From Oscillospiraceae bacterium (GTDB lineage: Bacteria > Bacillota > Clostridia > Oscillospirales > Ruminococcaceae): DNA of 64,000 nt. The position numbers were made by a program, and so were the translations under genes. The stretch is from the NCBI GenBank assembly GCA_024404875.1, contig JAKSPK010000004.1:41811-105810 (forward strand). The letters are read 5' to 3'. The notes below the pieces were generated by a model. It was given only the letters and a program-made list of their open reading frames with translations, was not told the origin of the DNA and did no database searches. Shown here in pieces: positions 16,573 to 23,746 of this stretch (position 1 is the stretch's first letter; each line of letters opens with the position of its first letter).

Positions 16573-16601
16573 ATTATACCACAATTCGAGTGGAAAATCA
16601 A
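16573..16601 (-). promoter_or_regulatory. Promoter of psuG with a long leader
   Basis: On the minus strand TTGATT, 17-bp spacer ending TGG, TATAAT (16573-16578). The transcript would start near 16566, leaving a leader of about 190 bases before psuG. I see no known riboswitch in it, only two tiny start-stop frames. Confidence 0.6.
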
Positions 16602-16700
16602 CAGCTGATGATTACTGAAATCAAGCGCCGATACGAAACAGGGCTGTTTCAGACCGCTGCAGGAATACTGCCTCAAAAGTACAGAATAGATCAGTGCAAG

Positions 16701-16744
16701 AAAACGCAGCGCCTCTGACCGTTTGGTCAGAAGTGCTGCGTTTT
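16701..16744 (-). terminator. Terminator of spoVS
   Basis: A long stem with AAAACGCAGC at one end and GCTGCGTTTT at the other, plus an inner CTGACC/GGTCAG helix. On the minus strand it ends in TTTT just after spoVS. Confidence 0.75.
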
Positions 16745-16765
16745 GATTCTGTCTGACTTTTTCGC

Positions 16766-17026
16766 TCAGCGCGGCTCACAGATGAGCTTCATAGCTGTGC
16801 GTTCCTCGCCGTCGATCTCAATGCTTGCGAATGCAGGAATACAGACCAGATCAATGCCGATCGGAGCGAGATAGCCGCGTGCGATCGCAATGGACTTGAT
16901 CGCCTGATTGGCTGCGCCGGCTCCCACGGCCTGAACTTCGACAACATGCTGTTCACGGATCACGCCTGCGATCGCGCCTGCAACAGAATTGGGTGTAGAG
17001 TGTGACGATACTTTCAATACTTCCAT
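16766..17026 (-). CDS. spoVS: Stage V sporulation protein S
   Basis: 86 residues, starting MEVLKVSSHSTPNSVAGAIA, which matches SpoVS throughout. SpoVS is a small Alba-like nucleic-acid-binding protein needed for late sporulation in Bacillus. RBS CAGGAGG. It has its own promoter just downstream of ymdB, and the ymdB-spoVS order is the one seen in many Firmicutes. Presence of the gene marks the lineage but does not prove that this organism sporulates. Confidence 0.95.
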   Translation of the reverse strand: MEVLKVSSHSTPNSVAGAIAGVIREQHVVEVQAVGAGAANQAIKSIAIARGYLAPIGIDLVCIPAFASIEIDGEERTAMKLICEPR

Positions 17027-17115
17027 GATGAGAACCTCCTGTGAAATAGCTTGAATGAATTTGTAGCGTATCTGCTTCCGTAAAACGGAGAGTGAGGAAT
17101 GATATTCCTAGTCTC

Positions 17116-17144
17116 AGTATAATACATTTTATGAAAAAAGTCAA
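17116..17144 (-). promoter_or_regulatory. Promoter of spoVS
   Basis: On the minus strand TTGACT (17139-17144), 17 bp, TATACT (17116-17121). It sits directly after the ymdB stop codon. Confidence 0.65.
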
Positions 17145-17148
17145 GTAT

Positions 17149-17928
17149 TCAAAAAGGTTTTGTGGATTCTCTAATAAAAATACGCTCGATTTTGGTACAT
17201 ATGCCGGATTTGGTGTCGATTTCGAGCAACACAGCGCCGATAAGACAACTGCCGGTCGCTTCGGTAAACTGCACCGGTGTATGGAAACGCTGTTTTTCGA
17301 TTGCCTGCTCAGGCTGGACACCGAGCACCGAATATTCTGCCCCGATCATGCCGACATCCGTGAGATAGCCGGTCGTACCGCCGATCAGTTCCTCGTCTGC
17401 CGTCTGCACATGGGTATGTGTTCCGATGACCGCGGAGACCCTGCCCTTCAGATAGATGCCCATGGCGCGTTTTTCCGAGGTCGCTTCCGCATGGAAATCG
17501 ACCAGAATATTTTTTGTGCCGAGCGTCGGGAGGATTGCGTCGATCACACTGAACGGATTATCGAGCGGCTCCATGAATGCGGTTCCCATGAGATTGATGA
17601 CAGCCAGTCGATAGGCGCCGCAGTCGAGGATGCAGACACCCTTTCCGGGCGCACCTTCCGGATAATTCGCGGGACGCAGGATGCGGTCATGCTGAAAGAG
17701 CTCCGGGCAGCGCCGCCGGAAACAGTGATTTCCGGTTGTGATAACATCCGCGCCGCCAGCGAAAAGCTGCTGTGCGGATTGCTGTGTGATGCCGTTGCCC
17801 TTAGCGGAATTTTCTCCGTTGACGATGACCAGATCAGCTTTATATTCCCGCTTGAGCCGCGGTGCCGTTTTCTGAAAGCAGACGGTGCCTGTTTCGCCGA
17901 CTGCATCACCAAACATCAGTATTCTCAT
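17149..17928 (-). CDS. ymdB: YmdB-family metallophosphoesterase
   Basis: 259 residues, the full length of the YmdB/TIGR00282 family. The two-metal centre is visible: GDAVGETG (7-14), NGENSAKGNGIT, TTGNHCF and VIGTHTHVQTAD, the last being the family signature. YmdB is a cyclic-nucleotide or phosphodiester hydrolase that affects biofilm and motility choice in Bacillus. In that genus it is encoded next to rny, but here rny is 12 kb away. It lies downstream of the recombinase and a small membrane protein, with spoVS next. RBS GGGAGG. Confidence 0.93.
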   Translation of the reverse strand: MRILMFGDAVGETGTVCFQKTAPRLKREYKADLVIVNGENSAKGNGITQQSAQQLFAGGADVITTGNHCFRRRCPELFQHDRILRPANYPEGAPGKGVCILDCGAYRLAVINLMGTAFMEPLDNPFSVIDAILPTLGTKNILVDFHAEATSEKRAMGIYLKGRVSAVIGTHTHVQTADEELIGGTTGYLTDVGMIGAEYSVLGVQPEQAIEKQRFHTPVQFTEATGSCLIGAVLLEIDTKSGICTKIERIFIRESTKPF

Positions 17929-17941
17929 GTGTCCCTCCCGC

Positions 17942-18391
17942 TTACGGCATCAGAACGATCATGGTCGTTCCCTGCGGGGCCGGAATATCTTCCGGCGCTT
18001 CGGTGATAGCCGGCGTGATATCCTCCGGCTCAGTTTCAGCGGGCTTCGGTGCAAAGGGGTCAGCCGGGAGCGTTTTCTCCGGCTCATCTACGGTCGTAGT
18101 CTCGGTTGTTTCCCCGGATTCTGCGGTCAGCACAGATCCGTCTTCTCCGGTCTGCAATTCTCCGGTGCTGGTCTCTGCGGTGCTTTCGGTGACAGTCGTT
18201 GCCTGTGCTGCATGTATCTGATCCCAGATACTGGCTGTCGTTGTGACCGGATTGGAAACGGCCGGGTGAAGATCCGGCAGAGAATCTGCTGCATTCTTTG
18301 CGCGGTTGCCCTGCACCATGCTGAGTACGCCGATCACGATCATGACAATGATGATGGCTGCAATGATGCCGAGAATTTCTTTTGTCTCCAT
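17942..18391 (-). CDS. Single-span protein with Thr/Glu/Pro-rich tail, unknown function
   Basis: 149 residues. There is one membrane span (about 6-27), then a low-complexity acidic tail rich in Thr, Glu, Ser and Pro (for example TTTASIWDQIH, TVTESTAETSTG). The tail is probably extracytoplasmic and disordered. It lacks any domain I recognise. It starts three bases after the recombinase stop codon and ends 13 bases before ymdB, so it is the middle gene of a tight operon. RBS AAAGGAG. Confidence 0.7.
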   Translation of the reverse strand: METKEILGIIAAIIIVMIVIGVLSMVQGNRAKNAADSLPDLHPAVSNPVTTTASIWDQIHAAQATTVTESTAETSTGELQTGEDGSVLTAESGETTETTTVDEPEKTLPADPFAPKPAETEPEDITPAITEAPEDIPAPQGTTMIVLMP

Positions 18392-18394
18392 GGT

Positions 18395-19384
18395 TTACTC
18401 CTTTGGCTTGTGGATATGCTCTCCGGCGAGCGGATTGCTGTCAATCGCATTTTGCCGCTGCTCGCTGGAAAGATGGGTGTAGATCTCGGTTGTAGCGATG
18501 GACTGATGACCGAGAATATCACGAAGCGTCAGTGTATCGACATGACCGTGCTGATACATGAGCGTGGCAGCAGTATGGCGCAGCTTATGTGTGGAAAGTC
18601 CCCGTCCGCCGAGTCCTGCCGCCATGAGCGTTTTTTCAATGATCTGCTGGACTCTGCGCCGGCTGATACGGCGGTGATTGCGGCTGAGAAAGAGTGCATT
18701 CGGCTCCTCCGGCGGATTATTACGCGAGCTGATGTAGTCATGCAGCGCGGAAAGGCAGGCATCATTCAGATAAACAATGCGCTCCTTGCTGCCCTTTCCG
18801 AGCACACGGATCTTCCGGTCATAGAAATCGACATCGCCGACATTCATGCCGACAAGCTCTGCGAGACGAAATCCGCAGTTGAGAAAGAGAGTCACAATGC
18901 AGTAATCGCGCAGCGTATCGTTTGAGGGAGTCTCCTCTGCGCTTTGCAGCATCCGCTGGCTTTCTTCGAGCGTGAGAAACCTGGGGAGCGCCTTTTTGAC
19001 GGCGGGCAGTTCGAGATTCTGGCAGGGATCTGTCTTCAGCATCCCCTTTGTTTTTGTGAGGTATTTGAACAGACTGCGCACGGCACTGAGCCGTCTGGAA
19101 ACAGAGCGTGGTGTATTGCCGCGGAAATCACGCAGATATTTAATATAATCATACAGCACGGTGACGGTCACGGCTTCCATTTCCGAAACAGTGATTTCTG
19201 AAATATCGATTTCGCCGCAGTCGGCTTCCGGCCGCTTCAGATTCTTGCAGTGCAGCCAGCGCAGAAAGAGACAGATATCTTCATAATATTCGTTGACGGT
19301 GCGTTTGGCCTTGCCTCTGATCACATCGAGATATGTCAGGTAATCGCTGAGGAAAAGTGGCATATGACTGCGATCTGTATTCAT
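18395..19384 (-). CDS. XerC/XerD-type tyrosine recombinase
   Basis: 329 residues. The N-terminal SAM-like core-binding domain (about 8-125) begins MPLFLSDYLTYL. The catalytic domain has the first Arg in CGFRLAEL, HKLRHTAA (His/Arg), HQSIATTEIYTH (His and nucleophile Tyr), a complete R-K-H-R-H-Y set. Size and shape fit the Xer enzymes that resolve chromosome dimers, not a phage integrase, and there is no attachment site or mobile element around it. The start was chosen after GAAAGGAG rather than seven codons upstream. Confidence 0.9.
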   Translation of the reverse strand: MNTDRSHMPLFLSDYLTYLDVIRGKAKRTVNEYYEDICLFLRWLHCKNLKRPEADCGEIDISEITVSEMEAVTVTVLYDYIKYLRDFRGNTPRSVSRRLSAVRSLFKYLTKTKGMLKTDPCQNLELPAVKKALPRFLTLEESQRMLQSAEETPSNDTLRDYCIVTLFLNCGFRLAELVGMNVGDVDFYDRKIRVLGKGSKERIVYLNDACLSALHDYISSRNNPPEEPNALFLSRNHRRISRRRVQQIIEKTLMAAGLGGRGLSTHKLRHTAATLMYQHGHVDTLTLRDILGHQSIATTEIYTHLSSEQRQNAIDSNPLAGEHIHKPKE

Positions 19385-19430
19385 GCATCTGCTCCTTTCT
19401 TTCACGATATCAGTATTCTAAAGCGATTCT

Positions 19431-19459
19431 ATTATAACATATTCTGGAGAAAAGTGCAA
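19431..19459 (-). promoter_or_regulatory. Promoter of the recombinase operon
   Basis: On the minus strand TTGCAC (19454-19459), 17 bp, TATAAT (19431-19436). It is nearly identical over about 35 bp to the promoter at 61269-61297. Confidence 0.7.
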
Positions 19460-19552
19460 TGGGAGAAGCGAAAAAAGGCGGCTGCTGTGCGAATTGGGCC
19501 CCGATATGGAACCATGCTTTGAAAACTGGCAATATAAAATTGAGTGAATCCA

Positions 19553-19581
19553 TTGCGCTTTTTGGAATAATGTGCTATAAT
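19553..19581 (+). promoter_or_regulatory. Promoter of malic enzyme
   Basis: TTGCGC (19553-19558), 17 bp, TATAAT (19576-19581). It belongs to the CCATTGC-CTTTT family. Confidence 0.7.
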
Positions 19582-19618
19582 AGAAAAGTATTCCAAATTT
19601 GTGAAGGAGTGTATTAAA

Positions 19619-20803
19619 ATGGATATTATGGAACAGGCGCTCGCAGCGCATCAGGAATGGGGCGGCAAGCTTGATATCCGCTCAAAGGTCGCGATCAAGG
19701 ACAAAGAAGCACTTTCGGTCGCTTATACACCGGGCGTTGCGCGTCCGTGTCTGGAGATCGAGAAGAACCCGTCGCTGTCTTATGATCTGACAGGCAGAGC
19801 CAATCTTGTTGCGGTTATCACAGACGGTACAGCAGTGCTTGGTCTCGGTGATATCGGCCCGCTCGCAGCAATGCCGGTCATGGAAGGCAAATGCGCGCTC
19901 TTCTCCGAATTCGGCGGCGTACAGGCGATCCCGCTCTGTGTCGGCACGAAGGATCCGGATGAGTTCTGTAAGGCTGTTGCCCTGATTGCAGGCAGCTTCG
20001 GCGGTATCAATCTGGAGGATATCTCTGCACCGCGCTGCTTTGAGATTGAGCGCAAACTGAAAACGATGGTTGATATTCCGGTATTCCATGACGATCAGCA
20101 TGGCACGGCTGTGGTTGCGTCCGCGGCGATTATGAATGCATCGAAGCTCGCAGGAAAGCAGCTTGGCGATCTGAAGATCGTCATCAACGGCGCGGGTGCG
20201 GCAGGTGTCGCGATCGCGGAAATGCTGCTGTCGATCGGTGTTAAGGATATTCTCATGCTGAATTCCAAGGGCATCGTCTGTGAGGGCGACAAGCTTTCCT
20301 CCGAGGCACTGACCTCGCTTTCCAAGCGCACGAACCGCCAGAAGATTCACGGCGGACTCGCTGACGCGATGCGCGGCGCAGATGTATTCATCGGTGTTTC
20401 GAAGCCGAATCTTGTCACGCCGGAAATGGTCAGATCTATGAACGAGAAGCCGTTCATTTTCGCAATGGCGAACCCGACTCCGGAGATCATGCCCGATCTT
20501 GCAAAGGAAGCGGGTGCATTTGTTGTCGGTACCGGCAGAAGCGACTTCCCGAACCAGATCAACAATGTGCTGGCATTCCCGGGAATTTTCAAAGGTGCAC
20601 TCAGCGTGCGTGCATCGGATATCACTGAGGGCATGAAGTACGCGGCTGCGGTGGCAATCGCTGGCTGTGTCTCCAAAGCGGATCTCTCTCCGGACTGCGT
20701 CATTCCGAATCCGTTCGATCCGGCAGTTGCGCAGGCAGTTGCCGAAGCAGTTGCTGCTGCTGCGGTCAAGGACGGCGTGGCACGCATCTGCTCGGAAGGC
20801 TGA
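19619..20803 (+). CDS. NAD-type malic enzyme (oxaloacetate-decarboxylating)
   Basis: 394 residues, the short bacterial form. It converts malate to pyruvate and CO2 with reduction of NAD(P). Family segments: YTPGVARPC (catalytic Tyr region), DIGPLAAMPVMEGKC, VFHDDQHGTAVV (metal-binding acidic residues) and the dinucleotide site VINGAGAAGVAIAEM. The ATG (MDIMEQ) follows GAAGGAG by nine bases. The ydcF-like gene starts one base after its stop, so the two are probably co-transcribed. Cofactor preference cannot be decided by eye. Confidence 0.95.
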   Translation: MDIMEQALAAHQEWGGKLDIRSKVAIKDKEALSVAYTPGVARPCLEIEKNPSLSYDLTGRANLVAVITDGTAVLGLGDIGPLAAMPVMEGKCALFSEFGGVQAIPLCVGTKDPDEFCKAVALIAGSFGGINLEDISAPRCFEIERKLKTMVDIPVFHDDQHGTAVVASAAIMNASKLAGKQLGDLKIVINGAGAAGVAIAEMLLSIGVKDILMLNSKGIVCEGDKLSSEALTSLSKRTNRQKIHGGLADAMRGADVFIGVSKPNLVTPEMVRSMNEKPFIFAMANPTPEIMPDLAKEAGAFVVGTGRSDFPNQINNVLAFPGIFKGALSVRASDITEGMKYAAAVAIAGCVSKADLSPDCVIPNPFDPAVAQAVAEAVAAAAVKDGVARICSEG

Positions 20804-20804
20804 A

Positions 20805-21590
20805 ATGCTCAGGATTGACAGTCAGGTGCTCCGCATCATCCTGATCTGTATTTCGCTGATCGGCCTGATACTTTTTGTTATGCCGATGCTTGTGCACATC
20901 GTCAATATCGGTAATATGTTCGGACTGGGATGCAGTGCGGTGCTGTTGCTGTTTACGGTATTGAACAGGCCGATCTCAGTTTTTCTGGGGAAGCTTTGGC
21001 AGAACAGCGCCGGCAAAGTGCTGCTTGTGACGGCCGCATCACTGTTCATACTGGGGGTTCTGTATTGCCTTGTAATGAGCTGCTGCATGGTTTATGCGGC
21101 GCACAAAAAGCCGCAGACAACGCCGAAAGCTGTGATCGTATTGGGATGCAAGGTGCACGGCACAACGCCGAGTCTGATGCTTTCAAAGCGCATCCGCGCG
21201 GCCTATAAAGTGCTGGAAGCGGATCCGGATATGATTGCGGTTGTTTCCGGCGGCAAGGGCGATGATGAGGATATTTCCGAGGCACAGTGTATGCGGCAGG
21301 AGCTGATTCGCATGGGCATCGCGGAATCGCGCATCATTTCGGAGGACCGATCAACCACGACCTCGGAAAATCTGCGCTTTTCCAAGGAGATACTCGCTGA
21401 GCACGGCATCACAGGTGATCTCTATCTAGCGACGGACAGCTATCACGAAATGCGCGCACAGGTGCTTGCACGGATCGAGGAGCTGCCGGATTGCTGGCCC
21501 GTATCCGCCAAGACATCATGGTATCTTGTTCCGACCTACTGGGTGCGGGAATGGTTCGGTCTGGCACACGCCTTTGTGTTCGGCAATTAA
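20805..21590 (+). CDS. YdcF/DUF218-family membrane protein
   Basis: 261 residues. Two to three N-terminal membrane spans (about 7-30, 38-55, 70-95) are followed by a DUF218 domain: VIVLGCKVHG, VVSGGKGDDE, EDRSTTTSENLRF and ATDSYHEMRA, all in the order typical of YdcF/SanA proteins. These are linked to envelope and peptidoglycan-precursor steps, but the reaction is unsettled. It follows malic enzyme directly. The ATG at 20805 is the only start that avoids overlapping most of the upstream gene. Confidence 0.85.
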   Translation: MLRIDSQVLRIILICISLIGLILFVMPMLVHIVNIGNMFGLGCSAVLLLFTVLNRPISVFLGKLWQNSAGKVLLVTAASLFILGVLYCLVMSCCMVYAAHKKPQTTPKAVIVLGCKVHGTTPSLMLSKRIRAAYKVLEADPDMIAVVSGGKGDDEDISEAQCMRQELIRMGIAESRIISEDRSTTTSENLRFSKEILAEHGITGDLYLATDSYHEMRAQVLARIEELPDCWPVSAKTSWYLVPTYWVREWFGLAHAFVFGN

Positions 21591-21607
21591 TGTTATACGC
21601 AATTTGA

Positions 21608-21637
21608 GGGACGGGGCTGTCATTCGGCTGCCGTCCC
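21608..21637 (+). terminator. Probable terminator after the YdcF-like gene
   Basis: GGGACGG and CCGTCCC form a stem around a 16-base loop, followed by GCTTGTTTATT. The T run is imperfect. Confidence 0.5.
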
Positions 21638-21679
21638 GCTTGTTTATTGCCTGAAAGCGAAGAAATCCTTGTGAAAATG

Positions 21680-21708
21680 TTGACAATCTGCGCGAAATCA
21701 TGTATAAT
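21680..21708 (+). promoter_or_regulatory. Promoter of ddh
   Basis: TTGACA (21680-21685), 17 bp, TATAAT (21703-21708). The spacer CTGCGCGAAATC is shared with the response-regulator promoter at 26167-26195. Confidence 0.75.
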
Positions 21709-21743
21709 ATAGAAGCAATTTCATACTTTGAGGAGGTTTTTTT

Positions 21744-22733
21744 ATGAGCAAGATTCGTATTGGCATTGTCGGTTACGGCAATCTTGGAAGAGGTGTCGAG
21801 CTGGCAATCCGCAGCAATCCGGACACTGAACTCGCATTTGTTGCAACGCGCCGCGATCCGTCCGCTGTGCAGATCAAAACAGAAAATGTCCCCGTCTACA
21901 AGACTGCCGATCTCGCGGCACATCAGGATGAAGCAGATGTTGTTGTCCTCTGCGGCGGCTCTGCAACCGATCTGCCTGAGCAGACTCCCGCACTCGCAAA
22001 GCTCTTCAATGTCATCGACAGCTTTGATACACACGCTCGTGTGCCGGAGCACTTTGCAAATGTTGATGCAGTCGCAAAGGAGACCGGTCACACGGCAATG
22101 ATCTCTGTCGGCTGGGATCCGGGTATGTTCTCTCTGGCACGCCTCTACGGCAACTGCATTCTGCCGGACGGCAAGGATTACACCTTCTGGGGCAAGGGCG
22201 TTTCGCAGGGCCATTCTGATGCGATCCGCCGCGTCGAGGGCGTGCAGGACGGAAAGCAGTACACCGTGCCGGTCGAGGCGGCTATGGAAGCTGTGCGCCG
22301 CGGAGAGCAGCCGGAGCTGACCACTCGCCAGAAGCATCTTCGTGAGTGCTATGTTGTCGCAAAGGAAGGCGCAGACCGCGCGAAGATCGAGCATGATATC
22401 AAGACCATGCCGAACTATTTTGATGAATATGACACTGTGGTTCATTTCATTTCACAGGAGGAACTGGACCGCGATCATGCCGGCATCCCGCACGGCGGAT
22501 TTGTGATGCGCAGCGGTGTGACAGGTGCAGACGGTGAGCATAAGCACCTGATCGAATACAGCTTGAAGCTCGACTCAAATCCGGAGTTTACAACGAATGT
22601 TCTGGTCGCATTTGCAAGAGCCGCAGCACGCTTCGCAGCTGAAAAATCCTATGGCTGCAAGACTGTTTTCGATGTCCCGCCGGCATATCTCTCCCCGCTT
22701 TCAGGCGAAGAAATCCGCGCACACCTTCTTTGA
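21744..22733 (+). CDS. ddh: meso-Diaminopimelate dehydrogenase
   Basis: 329 residues. It makes meso-diaminopimelate in one NADPH-dependent step from tetrahydrodipicolinate, for lysine and peptidoglycan. The N-terminal Rossmann site GIVGYGNLGRGVE, SVGWDPGMFSLARL, KGVSQGHSDAIRRV and IPHGGFVMRSG are strongly conserved family segments. RBS GAGGAGG. It is monocistronic with its own promoter. Confidence 0.96.
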   Translation: MSKIRIGIVGYGNLGRGVELAIRSNPDTELAFVATRRDPSAVQIKTENVPVYKTADLAAHQDEADVVVLCGGSATDLPEQTPALAKLFNVIDSFDTHARVPEHFANVDAVAKETGHTAMISVGWDPGMFSLARLYGNCILPDGKDYTFWGKGVSQGHSDAIRRVEGVQDGKQYTVPVEAAMEAVRRGEQPELTTRQKHLRECYVVAKEGADRAKIEHDIKTMPNYFDEYDTVVHFISQEELDRDHAGIPHGGFVMRSGVTGADGEHKHLIEYSLKLDSNPEFTTNVLVAFARAAARFAAEKSYGCKTVFDVPPAYLSPLSGEEIRAHLL

Positions 22734-22820
22734 TATACTGTCAAAAGTTGTAAAAATGGCTAAAGATTGCGCAAGGTTCGACTCGTTTCTGATTGAAAAA
22801 TCCGAATTATCAGATTGGAT

Positions 22821-22850
22821 TTGACAAATTGCGTATTTTCGTTATATAAT
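22821..22850 (+). promoter_or_regulatory. Promoter of the HU gene
   Basis: TTGACA (22821-22826), 18-bp spacer, TATAAT (22845-22850), about 30 bp before the ribosome site. Confidence 0.75.
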
Positions 22851-22886
22851 ACGTCCATAGACTTTATATCTTAGGAGGAAATCCAC

Positions 22887-23168
22887 ATGAAGAAGAATGA
22901 TCTGATTGCAGCTATCGCTGCAAAGGAGAACTGCCCGAAGAAAGAAGCTGACAAGGCTCTGAACCTTGTTCTGGATGCAATTCGTGATGCTCTCGTCGCA
23001 GGCGAGAAGGTCTCCATCACCGGCTTCGGCACCTTCGAGGTTCGTGAGCGTCCGGCAAAGCAGTGCAAGAATCCGCGTACCGGCGAGATGATGACCACGA
23101 AGCCCTGCAAGGCACTCGCATTTAAGGCTGGCAAGACTCTGAAGGATTCTATCAATCCTGAGCAGTAA
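22887..23168 (+). CDS. hup: HU-family DNA-binding protein
   Basis: 93 residues, standard HU length, starting MKKNDLIAAIA. The GFGTFEVRERPAKQCKNPRTG stretch is the beta-arm that wraps DNA in HU/IHF proteins. RBS TAGGAGG. The histone-H1-like gene follows after 31 bp with its own strong ribosome site. Both are likely abundant nucleoid proteins expressed together. Confidence 0.96.
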   Translation: MKKNDLIAAIAAKENCPKKEADKALNLVLDAIRDALVAGEKVSITGFGTFEVRERPAKQCKNPRTGEMMTTKPCKALAFKAGKTLKDSINPEQ

Positions 23169-23199
23169 TAAACCGTATTCAGACAGAGGAGGAATCATC

Positions 23200-23625
23200 A
23201 TGCCCAGAACGAAGAAGGAAGCTGCTGAGGCAGCTGTTGGAAAGGTCAAGGCTGTTGCTGAGGATGCAAAGTCCGCTGTCAAAAATGCCGCTGAGATCGT
23301 GACCGAAAAAGTTGAAGAAACTGCTGAGAAGGCAAAGACCGCAGCAAAGACTGCAGCAAAGGCAGCTGTTGAGAAGCCTGCCCGTGCTGTCAAGAAGGCT
23401 GCCGCCAAGGCGAAGAAAGAGGCTGTCGAGACGAAGGTTGTCATCGAGCTCCCCCATGTTTCCGAGTCTGCTGATTCACTGATTGAGCGTGCAAAGGCGG
23501 ACTGGACTGCCAAGGGCAATTCTCTGGCAGATATGAAGCAGCTGACGCTCTATATCAATGCTGCTGAGGGCATGGTTTACTATGTTGTCAACGATGATTA
23601 TCGCTCCGGCAATTTTGCTGTGTGA
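23200..23625 (+). CDS. Histone-H1-like Lys/Ala-rich protein with C-terminal DUF6465-like domain
   Basis: 141 residues. The first 80 are repetitive KAA/AEK-type sequence, highly basic and predicted helical or disordered, like bacterial H1 homologues. The last 60 (VVIELPHVSESADSLIERAK to the end) form a compact conserved domain that I recognise as DUF6465. It is directly downstream of HU. DNA binding by the tail is inferred from composition. The C-terminal domain's role is unknown. Confidence 0.8.
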   Translation: MPRTKKEAAEAAVGKVKAVAEDAKSAVKNAAEIVTEKVEETAEKAKTAAKTAAKAAVEKPARAVKKAAAKAKKEAVETKVVIELPHVSESADSLIERAKADWTAKGNSLADMKQLTLYINAAEGMVYYVVNDDYRSGNFAV

Positions 23626-23655
23626 GATATGGCGTGATTTGTTTCAGATACGATA

Positions 23656-23689
23656 AAAAAGACTGCGCTGTCTGCGGCGCAGTCTTTTT
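23656..23689 (+). terminator. Terminator of the HU/H1-like operon
   Basis: AAAAAGACTGCGC, 8-base loop, GCGCAGTCTTTTT: a 13-bp perfect stem ending in a T run. Confidence 0.9.
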
Positions 23690-23746
23690 GCATATTCTCC
23701 TAAAAAATGCGCATACTGACAGATGAATCGAAAGGGGGCATCTGTG

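Noticed and set aside
18395-19384. Tyrosine recombinase as a sign of a mobile element
   Set aside because: It is Xer-like, in an operon with ymdB, and I see no repeats, attachment site or cargo around it.
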